From positions 1-5,711 of the forward strand of contig CALBTC010000115.1 in assembly GCA_937967805.1 (NCBI GenBank): a stretch of 5,711 nt of DNA, given 5' to 3'. Made by a program: the position numbers and the translations under genes. The DNA comes from an uncultured Anaerolineaceae bacterium. GTDB lineage: Bacteria > Chloroflexota > Anaerolineae > Promineifilales > Promineifilaceae. Shown here in pieces: positions 1 through 5,216 of the stretch. The notes beneath the pieces were generated by a model. That model was not told the origin of the DNA, did no database searches, and saw nothing but the letters and a program-made list of their open reading frames with translations. The first letter of the stretch is position 1. Each line of letters opens with the position of its first letter.

Positions 1-44
1 GGGGACTCTCGATTAAAAATGAAAAAGTAGGCAGATAACGAAGG

Positions 45-371
45 TTGACACCTGACGTAGGACTGGCTCTATATCGTAGTGCCCAGGAAGGTTTAAGCAA
101 CGTTGTTAGGCATGTAGCAGCTAATCAGGCAAGGGTTTCCTTACAGTTTGAGAATGGGGAGGTGAATCTTGCTATCCAGGATGATGGTCTAGGTTTTATC
201 ATTCCGGAAAGCCCGGCAGAAATGGCACCAGCCGGACATTTTGGGCTATTGGGTGTACAAGAAAGGGCTGAAACCATAGGGGCGCGGCTGCATATTAAGT
301 CAGCACCAGATTGGGGGACGTGTTTACAAGTATCATACACGATAAGAGAGGGTGACCTTGATCAGAAGTAA
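45..371 (+). CDS. Sensor histidine kinase, C-terminal ATPase domain only (truncated or interrupted)
   Basis: This is the catalytic ATP-binding (HATPase_c) domain of a NarL/DegS/LiaS-type two-component sensor kinase, which would phosphorylate a response regulator in the cytoplasm. Counting from the TTG at 45, the N box is EGLSNVVRH (residues 15-23), the G1 box is DDGLG (46-50), and the G2-like GHFGLLGVQER lies near 64-74, followed by the usual domain end (GTCLQVSY). The dimerisation/phosphoacceptor part and the sensor are absent. The same frame is open from base 3 to 35, stops at TAA 36-38, then continues RRLTPDVGLALYR, which is where family members read without a break. The TTG start is therefore probably an artefact of the stop, and the gene is either a nonsense-mutated remnant or carries a CAA-to-TAA base error. 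No Shine-Dalgarno precedes the TTG. It lies 39 bp upstream of the next gene; the LuxR-type regulator two genes on is its natural partner. Confidence 0.8.
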   Translation: MTPDVGLALYRSAQEGLSNVVRHVAANQARVSLQFENGEVNLAIQDDGLGFIIPESPAEMAPAGHFGLLGVQERAETIGARLHIKSAPDWGTCLQVSYTIREGDLDQK

Positions 372-410
372 ACCCAATCAGCCGCAAAGATCAATTTCCA
401 GGCAAATTAA

Positions 411-986
411 ATGGTTACGCCTTCGCACTTTTTGGTAACGGCCGTTCTTGCCTACAAAGCACCCAAGCAAAACCAAACTATTCACAAAGCTGCTCTACTG
501 GTCGGCTCCATTCTGCCCGATCTGCCATTTACCTTACTTACAATTGGCTATGAAATCTACTATCGTTGGTTTACCAGCCCGCCAACCGGCGGCAACATTA
601 TGGAGTACCTGCATTTCGACTTGTTTTACACCGATCCAATTTGGATTATTAGCCACAACTTTTTTCATTCGCTGGTAATCAACTTGCTGTTGCTTGGGCT
701 AGGATACTGGGGCACACGGCAGGGTTGGCGCTGGGCATGGCCATTATTCTGGTTAAGCGTCGGCACCTTGTTTCACACAATCATTGACATTTTCACCCAT
801 CACAGCGATGGGCCTTTGCTCTTTTTCCCCTTCAACTGGCGCTATCGTTTTGCCAGTCCCATTAGTTACTGGGAAAGCGCTTACTTTGGTCGCGCTTTCA
901 CCATCTTTGAATATACTTTAGACGCTCTGCTCCTCGCTTACCTTGTTTGGGTCTGGCATAAGAATAACAATACTTCTACACCATAG
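411..986 (+). CDS. YdjM-like (DUF457-type) membrane-bound putative metal-dependent hydrolase
   Basis: A 191-aa integral membrane protein. It has the pattern of the YdjM/DUF457 group, annotated as membrane-bound metal-dependent hydrolases, though I know of no firm substrate. Candidate metal ligands are H6 in the N-terminal TPSH, the LPDLP aspartate D37, H82 and H86 in SHNFFHS, H122 and D126 in FHTIIDIFTHH, and H130/H131. The family-typical segment rich in P, F, W and SP follows at about 134-155 (FPFNWRYRF, ASPISYWE). Hydrophobic stretches lie near 27-46, 79-100, 108-128 and 165-182, giving roughly four membrane segments. The ATG at 411 is preceded by a weak CAGG-type ribosome binding site about 8 bases upstream. 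Only 17 bp separate it from the downstream regulator, so the two are probably co-transcribed. Family placement is fairly sure; enzymatic activity is not shown. Confidence 0.72.
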   Translation: MVTPSHFLVTAVLAYKAPKQNQTIHKAALLVGSILPDLPFTLLTIGYEIYYRWFTSPPTGGNIMEYLHFDLFYTDPIWIISHNFFHSLVINLLLLGLGYWGTRQGWRWAWPLFWLSVGTLFHTIIDIFTHHSDGPLLFFPFNWRYRFASPISYWESAYFGRAFTIFEYTLDALLLAYLVWVWHKNNNTSTP

Positions 987-1003
987 ATAGCTAAGGGAGC
1001 ATC

Positions 1004-1651
1004 ATGACACTTGCTTCATTCGCCATAAAAGTCGTGGTTTTGGCTAATGCCACGCTACCGCGTTTGGCGTGGGAAGCCCTTATCGCCTCACAACCAGGCA
1101 TGGAGGTTTGGGGAACGGCCGCAATTCTGGAAGATATCCTGGCTCTTTCGCTTGGTGGTGGCCAAACGGCCGTAATGCTCGACCTGAAAGAACCGCCGTT
1201 GCCCCAAGTGGAACAAGTAGCTAACGCTATGCCCCATGTTGGCCTGCTTTGCCTGGTTGATGCCTACGACCTCAACCAGATTGTGGCTCTCTTGCAAGCT
1301 GGCGTCACCGGTATCCTCAGCCGAGATGCCACCCTGCCAGAATTGTCCCGTTCCCTGATTGCTGCCAGTCGTGATGAAATTGTACTGCCTCCGAAACTGG
1401 CGACCCAGATTTTGGCGGCGCTGGCTCGGGGTGGGTTGCGTCAACAATCGAACATTGAAATACTCACAGATAGAGAACGTGATGTGTTAACGCTATTAGC
1501 CCAAGGGATGACCAACAAAGATATTGCCCAATCCCTGTTTCTCAGCGTGCGCACCGTGGAAGCTCACCTGCGCAACATCTATGGCAAGCTGGATGTCGCC
1601 TCCCGCACCGAGGCCGTTTTATGGGCTGTCCAGCATGGCTTCGAGGCATGA
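1004..1651 (+). CDS. LuxR/NarL-family DNA-binding regulator with degenerate receiver domain
   Basis: A 215-aa response-regulator-like transcription factor. Residues 8-125 follow the receiver fold, and about 150-215 form a clear LuxR/GerE helix-turn-helix (LTDRERDVLTLLAQGMTNKDIA, in pieces TDRERDVL, GMTNKDIA, VRTVEAHLRNIYGKL). In the receiver, the acidic pair that binds magnesium (normally DD after the first strand) is A14-N15. D60 in MLDLKEP sits at the phosphoacceptor position, the switch Thr/Ser appears replaced by D86, and the conserved Lys by R107. It may therefore act without phosphorylation or bind a ligand, as other atypical receivers do; this is inference. A good ribosome binding site (AAGGGAG, 993-999) supports the ATG at 1004. 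Upstream lie a kinase remnant and a membrane protein, suggesting a former two-component operon. Confidence 0.88.
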   Translation: MTLASFAIKVVVLANATLPRLAWEALIASQPGMEVWGTAAILEDILALSLGGGQTAVMLDLKEPPLPQVEQVANAMPHVGLLCLVDAYDLNQIVALLQAGVTGILSRDATLPELSRSLIAASRDEIVLPPKLATQILAALARGGLRQQSNIEILTDRERDVLTLLAQGMTNKDIAQSLFLSVRTVEAHLRNIYGKLDVASRTEAVLWAVQHGFEA

Positions 1652-1660
1652 ATAAGTTTT

Positions 1661-1730
1661 GGACCACAGAGACCAGAGAGGTTTTTGAGATTCGTTTGCA
1701 GTTCTGTTTCCTCTCTTTTTCTCTGCGGCC
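1661..1730. repeat. Long imperfect inverted repeat (possible dispersed palindromic element or terminator)
   Basis: The left arm 1661-1681 (GGACCACAGAGA, CC, AGAGAGG) pairs with the right arm 1710-1730 (CCTCTCT, TTT, TCTCTGCGGCC). This gives about 17 pairs with one bulged A, one A/C mismatch and a small internal loop, around a 28-base loop. It begins ten bases after the regulator's stop codon and could end that transcript, although no clean T tract follows the stem. The CCACAGAGA/TCTCTGYGG arms recall intergenic palindromes common in environmental bacterial genomes; that resemblance is from memory and unverified. Confidence 0.55.
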
Positions 1731-1771
1731 ATTCACTCGTTTTAATTGATTTCACCTAGAGAAATAACCGT

Positions 1772-1800
1772 GCTGTTGCTGTATCGGTCACAGCAACAGC
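1772..1800. promoter_or_regulatory. Perfect 11-bp inverted repeat just upstream of the 1817 gene (hairpin or operator)
   Basis: GCTGTTGCTGT (1772-1782) and its exact reverse complement ACAGCAACAGC (1790-1800) flank a seven-base spacer ATCGGTC. The centre of symmetry is about 30 bases before the ATG at 1817. No T run follows, so it is not a standard intrinsic terminator. It could be an operator for a dimeric regulator, such as the LuxR-type protein encoded upstream, or an RNA hairpin in the leader. The function is inferred from position only. Confidence 0.5.
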
Positions 1801-1816
1801 CACCTATCATAGAACT

Positions 1817-2437
1817 ATGGAACGTGTTGACAATAACGAAGCAGAAAATCCTACCCAGATTGCGGTTCTGGGCACCCTGGCCGAGTTTCATCGTGATCCG
1901 CTGCCTTACGATCTGACAGCCCTTGTCGATCTGGTGGCAGAGATCAACCCCGATTTGCTCTGCCTGGACATCAGTCTGGAACAGTGGCAGGAGCAGGATT
2001 TTAGCAGCTTACCGGCAGAGTACAGTGAGGCACTTCTGCCGCTGGCCGACCAGACAGACATCGTGGTGGTGCCCATTGGCGGTTCCCAGATGATGCCGCA
2101 GGCAACGGCCGTTGGCTGGCGCGGTGTCTGCATTGGCTGGACTCGTAACTGGCTTGCCCGGATGCAGGCCAGCGCTCCTGGGCCAGATGCCATCAACCAG
2201 GGTTGGCGGCACCATCTGGGTAACTGGCTATACAGTCTGGGGCGGTTACTGGCAGGCCAAGAGGTCAATCATGCTTATCATGCCCATATTGAGCAGCTCT
2301 CCCAGGCAGCCCGGCGCGTAGCTGAGAACAATCCCGGCAGCCGAATTCTAGCGGTCACCAACATTCAATATTGTCACCACGTGCGCCCGCGGTTACAGGA
2401 AGCGGGCCTTACTGAAATTACCTATAAAAATCTTTGA
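1817..2437 (+). CDS. Hypothetical protein, weakly TraB/PrgY-like
   Basis: A 206-aa soluble protein that I do not recognise with confidence. Residues 14-56 read as strand (QIAVLGT), then a His (H25), a helix, and NPDLLCLDIS. This echoes the start of TraB/PrgY/GumN-like proteins (GT.H ... PD.v..E), but the family Glu is Asp (D51) here. A second strand DIVVVPIGG lies near 80-88, and the end SRILAVTNIQYCHHVRPRL resembles the closing strand and His of that fold. The middle is rich in Trp and His (GWRGV, GWTRNWL, GWRHHLGNWL, HAYHAHIEQL). There is no signal peptide or membrane segment. No Shine-Dalgarno precedes the ATG; a TATCAT at 1805-1810 would fit a leaderless transcript. It ends 12 bp before the copB ribosome binding region's ATG and 44 bp before the copB ATG, so it is probably co-transcribed with copB. 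Confidence 0.75.
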   Translation: MERVDNNEAENPTQIAVLGTLAEFHRDPLPYDLTALVDLVAEINPDLLCLDISLEQWQEQDFSSLPAEYSEALLPLADQTDIVVVPIGGSQMMPQATAVGWRGVCIGWTRNWLARMQASAPGPDAINQGWRHHLGNWLYSLGRLLAGQEVNHAYHAHIEQLSQAARRVAENNPGSRILAVTNIQYCHHVRPRLQEAGLTEITYKNL

Positions 2438-2452
2438 GAGGCAAATACAATG
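2436..2452 (+). promoter_or_regulatory. Strong ribosome binding site serving an ATG out of frame with copB
   Basis: GAGAGG at 2436-2441 sits eight bases before the ATG at 2450, the best initiation signal in the region. That ATG opens a different frame from copB and stops at 2687-2689. The copB ATG at 2482 has no comparable site, and its frame is closed upstream by TGA at 2467-2469. One additional base between 2450 and 2482 would join this start to copB ([11 protein letters not shown] followed by the His-rich tail). Either the site drives copB by a frameshift or reinitiation, or the sequence carries a one-base deletion. Confidence 0.5.
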
Positions 2453-2481
2453 ACCGAAAAAATGCATGAAACCATGAAGAA

Positions 2482-4599
2482 ATGGACCATGCCCAACATC
2501 ATACAGGGCATGAAGTACAGCAGCATGATCACCACATGCCAGATACACAAGAGCATGGTAAACACGAGGCCCACGAGCAAGACCAACAACACCAGGAACA
2601 CGGTGAACATAGTGGACACGGAGGCCACGGCAGTCACGCTGGGCACGAAATCATGTTCCGCGACCGCTTTTGGGTATCGTTGGTTCTGAGCTTGCCCGTC
2701 CTCTTTTTTAGCTCAGCTATTCAAAACTGGTTGGGTTACACTGCTCCCACTTTCATTGGCAGCACCTGGATTACGCCCGTACTGGCCGTCGTGATTTTTG
2801 TCTATGGCGGCCTGCCTTTCCTGCAAATGGCCACCTGGGAGCTGCGCGAGCGGCAGCCGGGCATGATGACCCTCATTTCCCTGGCAATCACCGTCGCCTT
2901 TGTTTACAGCATCGCTACCCTGTTTGTTGATCTAGGCGAGAGCTTCTTCTGGGAGCTGGTGACCTTGATCGACGTGATGCTGCTGGGCCACTGGATGGAA
3001 ATGCGCAGCGTGCGCCAGGCCTCTGGCGCGCTAGATGAGCTGGCCAAATTGATGCCCGATGAAGCGGAACGCATCCGCGCAGACGGTGGCACGGAAACCG
3101 TGTCGGTCTCTGACCTGCAAGCAGGCGACAAGGTGCTGGTGCGGCCTGGAGCCACCATCCCGGCTGATGGCGACGTTTACGAGGGCAGCTCCGATGTCAA
3201 TGAAGCGATGATTACCGGCGAATCGAAGCTAGTGAAAAAAGAGGCAGGCAGCCAGGCCATTGGCGGCACGGTCAACGAGGGCAGCGGCAGCTTGCGCATC
3301 GAAGTCACCGCCACCGGCGACGACACAGCGCTTTCCGGCATTATGCGCCTGGTAAAAGAAGCGCAGGAAAGCAAGTCCAAAACACAGCTTCTGGCGGACC
3401 GGGCAGCCGCGTTTCTGTTTTATGCAGCTTTGGGCGCGGCCCTGGTAACGGCCGTTATCTGGGTCATCGCCACCGGGTTTGATGTGGAGGTATTAAAGCG
3501 GGTTGTCACCGTGCTGGTGATTGCCTGTCCCCATGCACTGGGGCTGGCCGTGCCGCTGGTAGTGGCCCTCACGACAGCCATCTCCGCCCGCAACGGCATT
3601 CTGGTGCGGGACCGGCTGGCGCTGGAAGCTGCCCGCGAGCTGAACACAATCATCTTTGACAAAACCGGCACGCTAACCAAAGGAGAACAAGGCGTGGTGA
3701 ACTTCATCGTTCTGGATGGCACTTCTGAAGAGGAAGCATTGGCGCTGGCGGCCGGTCTGGAAAGCGATTCCGAACATGCCATTGCCCAGGCCATCCTGGC
3801 AGCAGCCCAGGAGCGTGAGGTTGAGCCCAAAACTGTGAGCGACTTTGAAGCATCAAAAGGGCGTGGTGTAAAGGGAATGGTGGGGGGAACGGCCGTTTAC
3901 GCTGGAGGCCCTCGTCTGTTGGAGTTTTTGGAAATTCAACTGCCAGACGCCATCGTCCAGTTTAGCCAGGACGCTGGCGAAAAAGGTCAGGCAGTCATCT
4001 ACCTGATTCGTGGCGACGCCGTTATCGCTGCCTTCGCCCTGGCCGACGTCATTCGGCCAGAGAGTCGAGAGGCGATCCAGAAGCTCCACGAGATGGGCAT
4101 CGAAGTGGCCATGCTCACCGGCGACAGTCAGGATGTGGCCAAAGCCGTGGCTTCTGAACTTAACATTGACCGTTATTTTGCCGAGGTATTGCCGGAAGAT
4201 AAAGATAAAAAGGTAAGCGAGCTGCAAAAGCAGGGCAAAAAGGTAGCGATGGTGGGCGATGGGGTTAATGATGCCCCGGCCCTGACTCGCGCCGACATCG
4301 GCATTGCCATTGGCAGCGGCACGGATGTAGCAGTGGAGTCAGCTGGATTGATTCTGGTGCAGTCTAACCCGCTGGACGTGGTGAAGATCATTGAGTTAAG
4401 CAGGGCCAGCCAGCGCAAAATGGTGCAGAATATCTGGTGGGCGGCCGGGTATAATATCATCGCCATTCCACTGGCAGCAGGGATTCTAGCGCCTTGGGGC
4501 TTTAATCTGCCTCCGGCTATCGGTGCCCTGGTAATGTCACTGAGCACCATTATTGTGGCCATTAATGCCCAGACGCTGCGCCGCGTATCATTTTCCTAA
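2482..4599 (+). CDS. copB: Copper-exporting P-type ATPase, CopB type (P1B-3, CPH motif)
   Basis: A 705-aa, apparently full-length heavy-metal P-type ATPase that uses ATP to export copper across the cytoplasmic membrane. The N-terminal tail has 17 histidines in the first 55 residues, typical of CopB, instead of a CxxC metal-binding domain. Eight membrane segments are predicted near 63-82, 93-112, 124-145, 152-170, 310-332, 339-365, 649-672 and 678-698. Motifs are TGES (245-248), CPH (349-351), DKTGT with phosphorylated D393 (393-397), TGDS (546-549) and GDGVND (592-597). Y657-N658 lies in the seventh segment and MSLST...NA (685-696) in the eighth. CPH plus these two marks the P1B-3 group, for which Cu(II)/Cu(I) is the usual substrate. 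The nucleotide-domain HP motif is SEHA (430-433), so H432 is kept but the Pro is Ala. The start is uncertain: ATG 2482 lacks a ribosome binding site, and a better-served ATG at 2450 is out of frame. Terminator-like structures follow the stop. Confidence 0.95.
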   Translation: MDHAQHHTGHEVQQHDHHMPDTQEHGKHEAHEQDQQHQEHGEHSGHGGHGSHAGHEIMFRDRFWVSLVLSLPVLFFSSAIQNWLGYTAPTFIGSTWITPVLAVVIFVYGGLPFLQMATWELRERQPGMMTLISLAITVAFVYSIATLFVDLGESFFWELVTLIDVMLLGHWMEMRSVRQASGALDELAKLMPDEAERIRADGGTETVSVSDLQAGDKVLVRPGATIPADGDVYEGSSDVNEAMITGESKLVKKEAGSQAIGGTVNEGSGSLRIEVTATGDDTALSGIMRLVKEAQESKSKTQLLADRAAAFLFYAALGAALVTAVIWVIATGFDVEVLKRVVTVLVIACPHALGLAVPLVVALTTAISARNGILVRDRLALEAARELNTIIFDKTGTLTKGEQGVVNFIVLDGTSEEEALALAAGLESDSEHAIAQAILAAAQEREVEPKTVSDFEASKGRGVKGMVGGTAVYAGGPRLLEFLEIQLPDAIVQFSQDAGEKGQAVIYLIRGDAVIAAFALADVIRPESREAIQKLHEMGIEVAMLTGDSQDVAKAVASELNIDRYFAEVLPEDKDKKVSELQKQGKKVAMVGDGVNDAPALTRADIGIAIGSGTDVAVESAGLILVQSNPLDVVKIIELSRASQRKMVQNIWWAAGYNIIAIPLAAGILAPWGFNLPPAIGALVMSLSTIIVAINAQTLRRVSFS

Positions 4600-4604
4600 A
4601 GCAA

Positions 4605-4659
4605 ATACCCGCCAAATGGCCTACAGGCCATAAGCCAAATCGCGCTGTTTGGTGGGTAT
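4605..4659. repeat. Nested inverted repeat in the copB-cytochrome spacer
   Basis: The left arm 4605-4616 (ATACCCGCCAAA) pairs with 4648-4659 (TTTGGTGGGTAT) over 12 positions, with one G-T wobble. Inside it, ATGGCCT (4616-4622) and AGGCCAT (4625-4631) form a second perfect palindrome, sharing base 4616 with the outer arm. The outer right arm could instead pair through TTGGT (4649-4653) with ACCAA (4662-4666). The block begins six bases after the copB stop. It could be a 3' UTR structure protecting or ending the copB message, or part of a structured leader for the cytochrome gene. Confidence 0.5.
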
Positions 4660-4675
4660 GTACCAACCTATGATT

Positions 4676-4702
4676 AAAGTGTCGCTGCGGCAACACTTTT
4701 TT
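4676..4702 (+). terminator. Probable intrinsic terminator or attenuator between copB and the cytochrome genes
   Basis: AAAGTGT (4676-4682) pairs with ACACTTT (4693-4699), extended by a C/A mismatch and GC/GC around a TGCG loop. The 3' arm runs into six consecutive T residues (4697-4702), the form of a rho-independent terminator. It lies 77 bases after copB and ends only 18 bases before the ATG at 4721. Any promoter for the cytochromes must therefore lie upstream of or overlap it, or transcription must read through. Confidence 0.6.
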
Positions 4703-4720
4703 GTGATAAATATCCTAACT

Positions 4721-5200
4721 ATGCGCTACTTACTTATTTTAGCTTTATTTTTGATGGCTTGTCGGCAAACAGCGAACTTGCCTCCGAATGAAGAGAAAAC
4801 AAACATTCCACCTAGACCAACGCTTGCTCCCGAACAAATTAGCTTAGGAGAAACGGTGTACCTTCAGCAATGCGCCAGCTGCCACGGAATTTACCTTGAA
4901 GGACAACCAGAATGGAAGTCCCAAAATGAAGATGGTTCCTTTCGCGCGCCACCCCATGATGAAAGTGGCCACACCTGGCACCATGGAGACCTTACCTTGC
5001 TGGAAGCAATTTATGCCGGTGGAGCCCGTCTTGCTGATATGAATATTGGTGGCACAAGCAATATGCCTGCTTTTGAGGAAAGTTTAAGTGATGCTGAGAT
5101 AACGGCCGTTCTAACCTACATCAAAAGCACCTGGCCAGAAGATAATCAACAAATCCAATGGGAAGCAACCCTACGCGAAGAATTGCAGGATAAACAGTAA
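4721..5200 (+). CDS. Class I c-type cytochrome, predicted lipoprotein
   Basis: A 159-aa monohaem c-type cytochrome exported across the membrane, probably an electron carrier. Residues 1-14 form a lipoprotein signal ending in LMAC with C14 as the lipidated cysteine. The haem site is CASCH (51-55) and the likely distal ligand is M115 in SNMPAF. A conserved segment between them, APPHDESGHTWHH (76-88), adds four His residues (H79, H84, H87, H88) that could bind another metal; that role is inferred. ATG 4721 was chosen because it places the signal peptide at the very N-terminus. In-frame TTG 4649 and ATG 4658 would add odd residues and put the terminator-like hairpin inside the gene. No Shine-Dalgarno is visible before 4721. 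The downstream gene is a paralog starting 16 bp later, so they form an operon. CopB upstream suggests, but does not prove, a copper-related role. Confidence 0.88.
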   Translation: MRYLLILALFLMACRQTANLPPNEEKTNIPPRPTLAPEQISLGETVYLQQCASCHGIYLEGQPEWKSQNEDGSFRAPPHDESGHTWHHGDLTLLEAIYAGGARLADMNIGGTSNMPAFEESLSDAEITAVLTYIKSTWPEDNQQIQWEATLREELQDKQ

Positions 5201-5216
5201 AAGGACTTTGGCACGC

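Larger units (their letters stand above)
437..5110. repeat. Dispersed palindromic word AACGGCCGTT (HIP1-like)
   Basis: Exact copies of the 10-base palindrome lie at 437-446, 2104-2113, 3447-3456, 3888-3897 and 5101-5110. Near copies are at 1165-1174 (AACGGCCGTA) and 1114-1123 (AACGGCCGCA). All seven are inside genes and in the same codon phase, NNA-ACG-GCC-GNN. The span given covers the whole set; the copies are separate and not tandem. The role is unknown. Confidence 0.85.

Noticed and set aside
2400..2482. CopY-type operator (TACAnnTGTA) upstream of copB
   Set aside because: Searched by eye and no such sequence is present, so copper-responsive control here is not supported by a known operator.
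2422..2646. Minus-strand frame that looks like a hydrophobic membrane peptide
   Set aside because: It is the antisense of the repeated CAC/CAT histidine codons, which read as Val/Met/Leu. There is no independent start signal.
2551..2650. Possible tandem repeat or CRISPR-like pattern in the histidine-rich region
   Set aside because: The repetition comes from alternating His/Gly/Glu codons in a coding low-complexity tail, with no fixed repeat unit or spacers.
2450..2689. 79-codon open frame from the strong start at 2450
   Set aside because: It overlaps the CopB His-rich tail in another frame, and its Thr/Asn-rich content after about residue 30 is what out-of-frame reading of His/Gly-rich codons gives. 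It is kept only as a start-site issue.
3420..4562. Long minus-strand frames opposite copB (3420-3830, 3853-4227, 4173-4562)
   Set aside because: They are antisense shadows of a well-conserved ATPase gene, with no recognisable domain or ribosome binding site.
4649..4720. Upstream start (TTG 4649 or ATG 4658) for the first cytochrome
   Set aside because: It would bury the lipoprotein signal behind 20 or more residues and translate the terminator-like hairpin. ATG 4721 gives a standard signal ending in LMAC.
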